Shown here piece after piece: positions 8,256 to 18,954 of a stretch of 42,260 bases of DNA (the stretch's first letter is position 1; the number at the start of each line of letters is the position of its first letter). Under the pieces are notes generated by a model, which did not search any database, was not told the DNA's origin, and saw only the letters and a list, made by a program, of their open reading frames with translations. Source of the stretch: Chloroflexota bacterium (GTDB lineage: Bacteria; Chloroflexota; Dehalococcoidia; Bin125); the NCBI GenBank assembly GCA_028874365.1, contig JAPPJZ010000060.1, positions 1-42,260 on the forward strand, given 5' to 3'. The position numbers and the translations under genes were made by a program.

Positions 8256-8792
8256 TCAGCCGCCCATGTTCGGCCGGACCGGGTCGAGGCCGTGCATTCC
8301 GCGAATCAGGTTGATCTCACCGCGGTGGCCGTTGAGGTGCGTGCAGAGATGCAGCGTGATCGACTGCCCGAGCGTTTCGGTCGCTTCACCCAGTTTGACT
8401 TCGCGCGCCAGGTCTTCGTCGCTGAGCGAGTCGAGAAACGCGTGTGTCGATTGGTTGACGGCGTCCTGGTACGCCCAGAAGGCGTCCATGTCGCCGATCG
8501 CTACGGCAGAGGCTTCCTCGGTCGACTGTCCGGTGCCGAAGCCGCGTTCGGGCAGACCGGTTTTCTCCGCCCAGTTGCCCTCGCGCCAGATCTCCTGCTT
8601 GCCTTGCCAGGCGCCCTGAACGAGCAGGTCCTCCACCCGCGCAGCGTGCCAGAGTACCCAGGCGACCGAGTGCGATTCCCCGTCGGGAACGAAGTGCAGT
8701 TGCTCGTCGGTTTGTCCGCTGCGTGCATCGAGGAATCCGCCGTGGATGAACGAGAGCATGTCTTTGATGTAACCAACTGCAGAGGTACTCAT
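8256..8792 (-). CDS. DinB-superfamily four-helix protein
   Basis: A 178-aa protein with the DinB_2/DUF664-like pattern. It has a helical bundle with a first metal-type His in WVLWHAARVED (about residue 49) and a second cluster HLCTHLNGHRGEI near residue 150, giving the three-His site of the fold. Members include thiol-dependent transferases (mycothiol and bacillithiol S-transferases) and many uncharacterised proteins, so no substrate can be assigned. ATG 8792 has AAAGGA upstream. Its start overlaps the stop of the 185-aa gene by ATGA, which suggests translational coupling. A second, divergent DinB protein lies at 23164-23706. Confidence 0.8.
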   Translation of the reverse strand: MSTSAVGYIKDMLSFIHGGFLDARSGQTDEQLHFVPDGESHSVAWVLWHAARVEDLLVQGAWQGKQEIWREGNWAEKTGLPERGFGTGQSTEEASAVAIGDMDAFWAYQDAVNQSTHAFLDSLSDEDLAREVKLGEATETLGQSITLHLCTHLNGHRGEINLIRGMHGLDPVRPNMGG

Positions 8793-9346
8793 GTGGTCGG
8801 TCCTTTCGGAGAATCGTCCGATTCATCTTGCTGGGCGTCGGCGTCCGGCTCCGTCGTATCGGAATCGGCGAGGAGGTCTTCGAGTTGCTGCATGATCTTG
8901 GGGTCGAGGGCCGGATTGTCGTCCTTCGACGGTTCGTCAACCGGCTCGGCTTCCATCTCGAGCGCATCGGCCTCGAGTCCGAATGCCCGCGATAGCTCCT
9001 GCGCGACGCGCGGATCGAGACCGCCGGCTTCGGCCAGACGCTGCGCCAGCTCCCGCAACTGATCTTCGCTGACCCCCATGGAGGTCAGCGTTTCGCGAAC
9101 GAGCCGCTGGACCTCGGCGTGGTCCTGGCGAATGAGCGCGTCGGCCAGTTCGAGCTGCGTCTCGATTGCGCGAAACCCGACGCGGCGCTGTGCCTCGCCG
9201 CGCTGGAGCAGCGTGGACATCAATCGGGTGAAGAGCGTTGTCGTCCTGGCGATGCGCATGCGGTCATCGGGATGCTCCGGGAAATCGCCGGTGACGGAGA
9301 CTTCGAAGCCGGTGTTCTTGTCCCTGGCGACGTATTGCTCGGCCAT
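8789..9346 (-). CDS. 185-aa acidic protein of unknown function
   Basis: I do not recognise this family. The first third (to about residue 75) is mixed, with FEVSVTGDFPEHPDDRMRIARTTTLF followed by helix-prone sequence. Residues about 75-115 are charged helix (RLVRETLTSMGVSEDQLRELAQRLAEAG in pieces). From about residue 130 the chain is very acidic and low in hydrophobics (DDSPKGPTT at the end), so it is probably disordered. No signal peptide or membrane segment is visible. It lies between an alpha/beta hydrolase gene (18-base gap) and the DinB gene (4-base overlap). Its start has no Shine-Dalgarno but has TACCAT 6 nt upstream. A scaffold or adaptor role is possible, but this is speculation. Confidence 0.6.
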   Translation of the reverse strand: MAEQYVARDKNTGFEVSVTGDFPEHPDDRMRIARTTTLFTRLMSTLLQRGEAQRRVGFRAIETQLELADALIRQDHAEVQRLVRETLTSMGVSEDQLRELAQRLAEAGGLDPRVAQELSRAFGLEADALEMEAEPVDEPSKDDNPALDPKIMQQLEDLLADSDTTEPDADAQQDESDDSPKGPTT

Positions 9347-9352
9347 GAGTCG

Positions 9353-9358
9353 ATGGTA
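9353..9358 (-). promoter_or_regulatory. TANNNT -10 box for a leaderless-type start of the 185-aa gene
   Basis: On the minus strand TACCAT-CGACTC-ATG places the hexamer 6 nt before the start codon inside the 18-base gap after the hydrolase gene. No ribosome-binding site is visible. This suggests an internal promoter in what otherwise looks like one operon. Confidence 0.4.
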
Positions 9359-9364
9359 CGCCTG

Positions 9365-10321
9365 TCAGTCCTCAGATGCCGCCGCCAGGAAGTCTGACAC
9401 CGCCTCGATGAATCCCGGGGTGTTCTGCGAGTGCACGTTGTGACCACAATCGGGCACTTCGACGAGCCGCGCGTTGGGCAGATCGCCGACGAATCGTTCG
9501 GCCGCGTCGGCTTCGAGGATGTTGCTGGACTCGCCTCGCACCAGGAGAGCCGGGCCCTGGAACTCGTGGAATCCGTCGGCCACATCACGGCGGTCGGCGG
9601 CGGGCCGGCGGAAGCCGGGGTCGTGCAGGATGCGGTCCGACTTGGAGACGTACTTGCCGTCGGAGCGGTGGACGAGGTTGTAGCGCGCGGTGCGCTCCAT
9701 GTGTTCGCGGGAGCGGAACGGGTCGTAGGCGGCGACGCGGTCGATGAACTCGTCCAGGTGATCGAACTCGACGTTGCGCACGACGAAGTTGCGAATCGCC
9801 TGTGCGCCGCGCTGCGAGACCTCCGGTCCGACATCAACCAGCACGACCGCGCGCGGTAACGAGGGCTCACGCGACGTCAAGCGCATCGTGACCATTCCGC
9901 CCATGGAATGGCCCATGACGATGGGCTGCTCGATGCCATCTTCGTGGATGAGCTGGAGCGCGTCCGAGGCCATCTGATCGGGGCCGTAATCGGCGTCGCG
10001 GGCCCACTCGGAGTCGCCGTGCCCGCGCTGGTCGGGAGCGATGATGTGGAAGCGGTCGGCCAGATGTAGCGCAACCAGATCCCAGCTATGCGCGGATTGG
10101 TTGCCGCCGTGCAGCATGACGATCGTCGGATTGGCCGGGTCGCCCCACTCGAGCAGGTGCAGTCGCAGGTGGTTGATCACCTTGTTGCGGGAGACATAGC
10201 GAACCTGATCGGCGTGCGAAATGCCGAGGTCGGCGGCTGATTCGCACAACGAGGCGAACTCGTCCGTCTGGGTCATATCGACGGCGTCAGCGGTCGGAGC
10301 AAAGGTGTTGAGATAAGGCAC
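9365..10321 (-). CDS. alpha/beta hydrolase
   Basis: A 318-aa alpha/beta-hydrolase-fold enzyme. VMLHGGNQSAHSWD forms the oxyanion-hole HG motif, GHSMGG (about residue 138) the nucleophile elbow with Ser, and PDCGHNVHSQN near residue 295 the catalytic His. The acid is probably an Asp or Glu near LLVRGESSNILEAD. The reading starts with GTG at 10321. An in-frame ATG at 10276 (residue 16) is an alternative, and neither has a convincing ribosome-binding site. On the minus strand TACACT (10360-10365) is a possible -10 about 38 bases upstream. It heads the minus-strand run that continues to citramalate synthase. Esterase, lactonase or C-C hydrolase are all possible. Confidence 0.85.
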   Translation of the reverse strand: MPYLNTFAPTADAVDMTQTDEFASLCESAADLGISHADQVRYVSRNKVINHLRLHLLEWGDPANPTIVMLHGGNQSAHSWDLVALHLADRFHIIAPDQRGHGDSEWARDADYGPDQMASDALQLIHEDGIEQPIVMGHSMGGMVTMRLTSREPSLPRAVVLVDVGPEVSQRGAQAIRNFVVRNVEFDHLDEFIDRVAAYDPFRSREHMERTARYNLVHRSDGKYVSKSDRILHDPGFRRPAADRRDVADGFHEFQGPALLVRGESSNILEADAAERFVGDLPNARLVEVPDCGHNVHSQNTPGFIEAVSDFLAAASED

Positions 10322-10376
10322 GGGCAGGGTGTCTCGGGCTGTGCTAGCGGTTCGGACGCAGTGTATCGCGGAGGGT

Positions 10377-10390
10377 GGCTAACCTAGCCC
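10377..10390 (+). promoter_or_regulatory. GGCTAACCTAGCCC element with a TAACCT -10 box
   Basis: The 14-base element contains TAACCT (10380-10385) inside a short GGCTA-ACC-TAGCC inverted repeat, 36 bases before the sulfurtransferase ATG. The identical 14-mer occurs on the minus strand at 34357-34370, directly before the luciferase-like oxidoreductase gene. Here a start about 7 nt downstream would give a short leader containing AAGGA. Confidence 0.4.
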
Positions 10391-10425
10391 TGAACCCGAG
10401 CATCACTGACAAGGACCCACCGATC

Positions 10426-13451
<3,026 letters not shown>

Positions 13452-13452
13452 T

Positions 13453-13475
13453 CAAGGGCGCGACAACGCGCCTTG
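13453..13475 (-). promoter_or_regulatory. hairpin abutting the katG ribosome-binding site
   Basis: CAAGGGCGCG and CGCGCCTTG pair around ACAA, with one bulged G. It lies directly upstream of the AAGGGA that precedes the katG GTG start, so it would be in the katG leader if transcription starts further up. It could be a 5' stabilising hairpin or a regulator site. The rest of the 230-base katG-aquaporin interval shows only weak promoter-like words (TTGTCA at 13537, TATCAC at 13559 on the plus strand). Confidence 0.25.
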
Positions 13476-13669
13476 CCGAGCGCCGAGGCTCGATTCAGCC
13501 CAAATGAGTCTGGCGGCGCTCCCGGCAAATCTTCTCTTGTCAAACAGCGTGCGTAGCCTATCACCGAGTCTTGCCGCCGAGAGCATGCGCGCCAACACCT
13601 GAATCCCCTATTGCAGATAGCTAGCCTCACCCAACAACAGTTGGCAGCGCTTCCTTGCGAGGGACTCAG

Positions 13670-14443
13670 ATGGACTCCGAACAGCTTGGTCTGACAGAGA
13701 TCGCGTCGCGAGACAACATTCGCGCCTACGTGGCCGAGTTGATTGGAACCATGCTCTTCGTCCTGATTGGTACGGGCGCAGTGATCGCCACCGGCGGCGG
13801 TGATCTGGTCGCGATCGCCCTGGCCCACGGCATCGGCATCGCCGTCATGGTCTACGCCACCGCGAGCTACTCCGGCGGTCACCTGAACCCCGCCGTGACC
13901 CTCGCCATGATCGTGACCCGAAACATCAAGGTCGCGCCGGGCTGCGTATACATGCTCATGCAGTTCCTCGGCGCCGTCCTGGCAACCTCCTTGCTCTACG
14001 CGATCCTGTTCAACGAGGTCGGCAACCTGACCAACTTCGGAGCCCACGGTATTAACCAACTGGCTCTTGGAGAGGGCGGCGCCCTGCTGCTCGAGCTGCT
14101 CCTGACCGCCGCACTGGTCTCGGTGATCTTCGCCGTGGCCGTCTCGAAGAAGGGATTCGGCGTAGCAGCCCCGCTGGCGATCGGACTGACCGTGGTGATC
14201 ATCCACCTGATCGCCGTACCGATGACCGGCGCGTCGGTCAACCCGGCCCGCACCTTCGGACCGGCCTTGATCTCGAACGCATTCGACTCATTCTGGGTCT
14301 ACGTCCTCGGCCCAGGCATTGGCGCCATCGCGGCCGGCCTCCTCTACCACCACCTCTTCCGCGCGGGGAATGAGGCTGAGGAAGAAACTGAGGAAGAGGT
14401 TGCGGAGGCCGAAGAGGCTGAAGAGCCCGCCGAGACTGCCTAG
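13670..14443 (+). CDS. MIP-family aquaporin
   Basis: A 257-aa six-helix channel of the major intrinsic protein family in the cytoplasmic membrane. Both pore motifs are present: SGGHLNPAVTLAM and GASVNPARTFGPAL. The second NPA is followed by R-T rather than R-D, which favours an aquaporin over a glycerol facilitator. The C-terminal tail of about 25 residues is almost entirely Glu and Ala, which is unusual. ATG 13670 is chosen because GAGGGA lies about 6 nt upstream; an upstream TTG at 13655 has no such site. Its divergence from katG suggests a link to peroxide or osmotic stress; hydrogen peroxide transport is possible but unproven. The next gene is convergent, 5 bases away. Confidence 0.92.
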   Translation: MDSEQLGLTEIASRDNIRAYVAELIGTMLFVLIGTGAVIATGGGDLVAIALAHGIGIAVMVYATASYSGGHLNPAVTLAMIVTRNIKVAPGCVYMLMQFLGAVLATSLLYAILFNEVGNLTNFGAHGINQLALGEGGALLLELLLTAALVSVIFAVAVSKKGFGVAAPLAIGLTVVIIHLIAVPMTGASVNPARTFGPALISNAFDSFWVYVLGPGIGAIAAGLLYHHLFRAGNEAEEETEEEVAEAEEAEEPAETA

Positions 14444-14448
14444 CCGGC

Positions 14449-15192
14449 CTATCCCGCTGGCGCCTCCTCGCAGCGCTCAATGAAGGCGACCGTCTCCTCA
14501 ACGAAGCGCTCCGACTCCGTGACCAGCGGCGCGTGACCCGACTCCTCGAACGTCCTCAGCGTCGCGTTCGATATCTCCTGGGCCATGTACTCGGCGGCCG
14601 CGTGTGGACAGATCGGATCGTGCCGGCCAGGAAAAATCGCGACTGGGATGTCGATGTCTGGCAGGGCGGCTTCGAGATCGCATGTCGCACGCGAATGCTG
14701 CGAACCTTCCCAGCATGCTTCAGTCGATGGCCGAAACTGCTGACCCCAGACCTCCCGAGGCGGCGCATCCTGATCCGGCGGCGTCAGCGGTTGTCCGCCA
14801 AAATTGGGAGAGGGTGGGCCGGCGACGAGGATTGCCTGTCCAACGCGATCGGATCCGTGCCGATGCAGGTAGGCCAGCGTCGTCCGAACGCCCAGCGACC
14901 AGCCCATCATCGTGATGTTTCGATACCCACGCTGCTCGATGAACGCCGCCTGGTCGTCGGCGAACTGCTCGATGTTGTAGACCGATGGATTATCCGGCGA
15001 TTCAGACGGCGGCCGTCCGCGATGATTCAGCGCCGCGCAGCGGAAGCGGTCGGACAGCACGTCGATCAGGTCCGCCCAGAGCGATGCATTGCCCTGCGTT
15101 CCGTGGACGAAGACGATCGTCGGCGCGTCAGGATTGTTCGGTCCCTGCTCGTGATAGAAGAGTTGCAAGCCGTTGATCTCGGCGAATGGCAT
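14449..15192 (-). CDS. alpha/beta hydrolase
   Basis: A 247-aa alpha/beta-fold hydrolase. VFVHGTQGNASLW is the oxyanion loop, MMGWSLGVR the nucleophile elbow (Ser in GWSLG), FPGRHDPICP carries the acid Asp and EESGHAPLVTE the catalytic His. The lid region between about residues 125 and 175 is Pro- and Gln-rich. The length suits an esterase, lactonase or haloperoxidase-like enzyme; the substrate is unknown. It starts with ATG 15192, which has no clear ribosome-binding site, and diverges from the DSD1-like gene with 47 bases between. Confidence 0.85.
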   Translation of the reverse strand: MPFAEINGLQLFYHEQGPNNPDAPTIVFVHGTQGNASLWADLIDVLSDRFRCAALNHRGRPPSESPDNPSVYNIEQFADDQAAFIEQRGYRNITMMGWSLGVRTTLAYLHRHGSDRVGQAILVAGPPSPNFGGQPLTPPDQDAPPREVWGQQFRPSTEACWEGSQHSRATCDLEAALPDIDIPVAIFPGRHDPICPHAAAEYMAQEISNATLRTFEESGHAPLVTESERFVEETVAFIERCEEAPAG

Positions 15193-15239
15193 CGGTCGGC
15201 GTTTCGTTACGATTCCTGTGGTTCAGTTGGGAGCATGCT

Positions 15240-16310
15240 ATGACTTCAATTTGGGAGTTGGACACCCCGGCCCTGCTGGTCGATCTGGATGCGCTCGATC
15301 ACAACGCCTCGCTGATGGCTCAGCGCTGTGCCGATGCCGGCATTGCCTGGCGGCCGCACGTCAAGGCCTGCAAGGCCCCCGCCATGGCGCTGCGTCTGAT
15401 CGAGGCGGGGGCGGTTGGTGTGACCTGCGCCAAGGCTTCAGAGGCGCTGGCCATGGCCCGCGGCGGCGTGACCGACATCCTGATCGCCAACGAAGTCGTC
15501 GGGACGCAGAAAGTCGATCGGATGGTCGAAGTCGCCCGGCTGGCAACCGTTTGCGTCGCCGTCGACGATGCCGCCAACATCCGCGAGATCTCGGCCGCCG
15601 CCGACTCGGCAGGTGTGACGATCGACCTGCTCGTGGACATCGATGTGAATCTGCATCGCTGCGGTGTCACGCCGGAGGAAGCGCCCGCTCTGTGTGCGCT
15701 GATTGCCGACCTGCCGTCGATCCGACTGCGAGGCTTGATGGGCTATGAGGGTCACGTGATGGGCCTGCCGGATGAGGAGAAGGAACGGGAGACGGCGACG
15801 TCCGCGTCGATCCTGGCACGGGCGAATGAGCTCTGCCAGTCCGACGGTCACGAGATCGGCGTGCTGTCCGGCGGCGGGAGCGGCAACTATCGATACGTCC
15901 TGAACCAGGGCGTCCTGAACGAACTCCAGGCCGGCGGAGCCGCATTGATGGACCTGACTTATGAGCTGATGGGGGTAGGCGGTCATCGTCGAGCGCTCAG
16001 TTTGATCTGTCAGGTGGTTTCGGCATCGGACCCTGAGCGGGCAGCGGGCGACGCCGGATGGAAATCGACCGGTCGACACACCGGCTTGCCCTCAGTGGTC
16101 AAGCCCGACGGCTGGCGTTGCGCAGGTCTGAGCGCGGAGCACACACACCTTTCACGTGATGGCGGCGAGCCAGTCCAGCCCGGCGACCGGATCGAGATGG
16201 TTCCGCACTACTCGGACAGCACCGTGCTATTGCATCGGACCCTTCATGCGCATCGCAACGGGGTCGTCGAGGACACGTGGCAAATCAGCGGTTCGGGCGC
16301 TTTGCAGTAA
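15240..16310 (+). CDS. DSD1-family PLP enzyme (D-threonine aldolase / D-serine dehydratase-like)
   Basis: A 356-aa protein with an alanine-racemase-type PLP barrel followed by the D-Ser dehydratase-like C-terminal domain. Characterised relatives cleave D-threonine or deaminate D-serine with a divalent metal. ELDTPALLVDLDALDHN starts the fold. PHVKACK (K42, K45) holds the PLP lysine, although the family usually has HxKTHK. SGGGSGNYRY binds phosphate. The C-terminal metal motif reads PHYSDST (322-328): the Asp (326) and Thr align, but the His two places before the Asp is Tyr324 and the His is one place earlier. ATG 15240 has GGGAG upstream, and TACGAT about 30 bases upstream may be the -10. It heads a plus-strand run ending with three SDRs. 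Substrate uncertain. Confidence 0.85.
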   Translation: MTSIWELDTPALLVDLDALDHNASLMAQRCADAGIAWRPHVKACKAPAMALRLIEAGAVGVTCAKASEALAMARGGVTDILIANEVVGTQKVDRMVEVARLATVCVAVDDAANIREISAAADSAGVTIDLLVDIDVNLHRCGVTPEEAPALCALIADLPSIRLRGLMGYEGHVMGLPDEEKERETATSASILARANELCQSDGHEIGVLSGGGSGNYRYVLNQGVLNELQAGGAALMDLTYELMGVGGHRRALSLICQVVSASDPERAAGDAGWKSTGRHTGLPSVVKPDGWRCAGLSAEHTHLSRDGGEPVQPGDRIEMVPHYSDSTVLLHRTLHAHRNGVVEDTWQISGSGALQ

Positions 16311-16370
16311 CCCGCCGACCGCCATCCGCTTGCGATACCCTTCAATCGCTGAGCGGGAGGAGGTCGCCGG

Positions 16371-17612
16371 ATGCTGTTGACGCCGTACCGCGTGTTGGAC
16401 CTGACCAATCAGCGGGGTATGTTGACCGGCCAGATCCTGGCCGATCTGGGCGCGGATGTGATCGCGATTGAGCCTCCCGGGGGCTCTACCGCTCGCTCGG
16501 TTGGTCCGTTCGCTGGCGATGACCCGGGAACGGATCGGTCCCTGTTCTGGTGGGCCTATGCCCGCAACAAGCGCGGGATCACCTGCAATCTCGATCATCC
16601 CGACGGTCAAGCGCTGGTACGTCAGCTCGCGGCCGGTGCCGATTTCGTCCTCGAGTCTGAGGATCCCGGCGTGATGGCCGCTCGCGGGCTGGGCTACGAC
16701 GACCTGTCGGCGGAGCGCGACGGGCTGATTTACACGTCGATTTCCGCGTTTGGACAATCAGGCCCCAAAGCCGGCTACCAGGCGACCGACCTGATCCTGA
16801 TGGCCGCAGGCGGCCCACTGATTCTCTCGGGCGGCGTGGGTGAGGCACCGGTTCGCGTGTCTGTGCCGCAGGCCTGGAGCCATGCCTGCGGTGAAGCGGC
16901 GATCGCAGCGATGGTCGCGCTGCGTGCGCGGAGCCAGATCGGGCGAGGACAGTACATCGACATTTCGGCGCAACAGTCGGTGGCCGCCGCCACGATGTCG
17001 GCCAATCTCGCCGCCTCGATCGGCGCCGCGGAGACCGCCCGCGTGGCCGGCGGCATGGCCGTCGGACCTTTCACCGGCAAACTGATCTGGGAAGTCGCCG
17101 ACGGCTACATCTCGTTGACCTTCCTCTTCGGCTCCGGGATCGGGCCGTTCTCGCAGCGGCTGTTCAACTGGATGTACGACGAGGGCGAGTGCTCGCTCGA
17201 GGACCGCGACCTCGACTGGATCGGACTCGGGGCTGAGTTCATCTCGGGCGCGCGCCCGCTGTCCGACTGGGCACGGCTGATGGAGGTCGTCGGAGAATTT
17301 CTAAGGAAACGCAGCCGCGACGAACTGTTCGCTGAGGCTCAGTCGCGCTCACTCCTGATTGTTCCGGTGACGACCGTTGACGAAGTCGCCAACTCCGAAC
17401 AGTTCGAGGCCAGGGAGTTCTGGCGCGAACACGAGATGCCCGGCTGGCCCGATCCGGTGCGCTTCCCCGGGCCATTCGTCAAGCTCTCCGACAACGAGAT
17501 CGAGTATCGACGCCGCGCGCCGACAATCGGTGAACACAACGCCGAGGTCTATGCGGAGCTCGGCCTTGACGATGCCGCGCTCGGCGACCTGCGGAAACGT
17601 GGGGTGATCTAG
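16371..17612 (+). CDS. CaiB/BaiF family III CoA-transferase subunit lacking the catalytic Asp
   Basis: A 413-aa CaiB/BaiF (family III) CoA-transferase. VLDLTNQRGMLTGQILADLGADVI and NKRGITCNLDHPDG are the usual N-terminal blocks, and GRGQYIDIS (191-199) is the block after the active site. In this family the acyl-anhydride-forming Asp lies 25 residues before the Gln of GxGQ. Here that position is W169 (VSVPQAWSHACGEAA), with no Asp nearby, so the chain is probably not catalytic alone. ATG 16371 has GGGAGGAGG upstream. Its stop abuts the ATG of the next CoA-transferase gene with no spacer, which suggests a heteromeric enzyme like benzylsuccinate CoA-transferase. Acyl substrate unknown. Confidence 0.9.
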   Translation: MLLTPYRVLDLTNQRGMLTGQILADLGADVIAIEPPGGSTARSVGPFAGDDPGTDRSLFWWAYARNKRGITCNLDHPDGQALVRQLAAGADFVLESEDPGVMAARGLGYDDLSAERDGLIYTSISAFGQSGPKAGYQATDLILMAAGGPLILSGGVGEAPVRVSVPQAWSHACGEAAIAAMVALRARSQIGRGQYIDISAQQSVAAATMSANLAASIGAAETARVAGGMAVGPFTGKLIWEVADGYISLTFLFGSGIGPFSQRLFNWMYDEGECSLEDRDLDWIGLGAEFISGARPLSDWARLMEVVGEFLRKRSRDELFAEAQSRSLLIVPVTTVDEVANSEQFEAREFWREHEMPGWPDPVRFPGPFVKLSDNEIEYRRRAPTIGEHNAEVYAELGLDDAALGDLRKRGVI

Positions 17613-18857
17613 ATGGCAACGCTCAGCAACGCTCCCGCCATCCCGACCGAGGGCGCATTGGCCGGACTCAAGGTGCTCGACCTGATGTGGGTCGTGGCCG
17701 GACCGACCGCGACCCGGGCGATGGCCGACTTCGGCGCCACGGTTGTACGCGTCGAGTCGGCGAACCGGATCGAGACGGCGCGTGGGATTGGTCCCTATCA
17801 CAACAACGGGCAGGGCCCGGATCACTCGGGCTTGTTTAGCAACATGAACATCAACAAGCTCGGACTCTCGCTCAATCTCGGCACCGACGAGGGGCGCGCC
17901 GTCCTGCTCGACCTGATCAAGTGGTGCGACGTGCTGACCGAGTCCTTCTCGCCTCGCGCCATGCGCGCCTGGGGCATGGACTACGAGTCGCTCAAGCAAA
18001 TCAAACCCGAGCTGATCATGCTCTCGACCTGCCTGTTCGGGCAGGAAGGCCCGCTGTCCCGCGTGGCTGGATTCGGCACGATGGGCGCGGCGATTGGCGG
18101 CTACATCGCTCTGGCGGGGAATCCCGGCGGCTCGCCGATTGGTCCGTACTCCGCGTACACCGACTACCTCTCGCCGCGCTTTGCCTTGCCGACGATCCTC
18201 GCCGCGCTGGACCACCGCGATCGGACAGGCGAGGGGATCTACATCGACCAGGCGCAGGCTGAGTCGTCGCTGCACTTTATGAGCACGGCGTTGCTCGACT
18301 ATCACGTCAATGGTCGTGTGCCGCAACTCGTCGGCAACGCCGACCCCGACATGGCTCCGCACGGCTGCTTTGCCGCCTCGGGCGACGATGACTGGGTCGC
18401 CATCGCTGTGCGCGGCGACGGCGATTGGGCCAATCTCTGCTCTGCGATGGGTATGGGCGAACTGACCTGCGACGACCGCTTCGCCGACATCGCCGCGCGT
18501 AAGGCCAACGAGGACGAACTCAACGGGATTATCTCGACCTGGACTTCCGAGCACGGTGCAATCGAGATCGAGTACATGCTGCAAGCCTTCGGGGTTCCGG
18601 CGCACGCGGTGTCGAACAGTTCGGCTGCGGCACAGGATCCACAGATGCGGCATCGCGGACACTTCATCGCCATGGAGCATCCCGAGCACGGCACGACCAC
18701 CTTCGAGTCGGCCAAGGGTCAGATGACGGAGACTCCGCCGAGCTATCGGTCGGTTGCCCCATCGATCGGGCGCGACAACGACCTGGTGCTGCGCGACATC
18801 CTCGGCTACGACGACGAGAAGATCGCCGAACTTGCCATCGCGGACGCGCTGACCTAA
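17613..18857 (+). CDS. CaiB/BaiF family III CoA-transferase subunit with the catalytic Asp
   Basis: A 414-aa family III CoA-transferase that would transfer CoA between carboxylates through an aspartyl anhydride. LKVLDLMWVVAGPTATRAMADFGA, NKLGLSLNLGTDEG and GEGIYIDQAQAE are the family blocks. D184 in YSAYTDYLS is exactly 25 residues before the GEGI position, where the preceding gene has Trp. The start follows the previous stop directly, with GTGGGGTGA as a probable ribosome-binding site inside that gene. The WVVAGPT N terminus is common in alpha-methylacyl-CoA racemase-like and BbsF-like proteins. The pair is followed after 97 bases by three SDR genes, so an acyl-CoA degradation pathway with beta-hydroxy intermediates is plausible. 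Confidence 0.9.
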   Translation: MATLSNAPAIPTEGALAGLKVLDLMWVVAGPTATRAMADFGATVVRVESANRIETARGIGPYHNNGQGPDHSGLFSNMNINKLGLSLNLGTDEGRAVLLDLIKWCDVLTESFSPRAMRAWGMDYESLKQIKPELIMLSTCLFGQEGPLSRVAGFGTMGAAIGGYIALAGNPGGSPIGPYSAYTDYLSPRFALPTILAALDHRDRTGEGIYIDQAQAESSLHFMSTALLDYHVNGRVPQLVGNADPDMAPHGCFAASGDDDWVAIAVRGDGDWANLCSAMGMGELTCDDRFADIAARKANEDELNGIISTWTSEHGAIEIEYMLQAFGVPAHAVSNSSAAAQDPQMRHRGHFIAMEHPEHGTTTFESAKGQMTETPPSYRSVAPSIGRDNDLVLRDILGYDDEKIAELAIADALT

Positions 18858-18954
18858 GCGCGGCGGCGGCGACCGCTCCGACATCACATCGTCGCAAGCT
18901 CTACCCTCCCAACGGTGTGCGGCGCTGGCCGCGCCTCTATCGGGAGGTTCTGAG

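Noticed and set aside
13537-13564. TTGTCA-16-TATCAC as aquaporin promoter
   Set aside because: The match is weak and over 100 bases from the start; I mention it only in passing.
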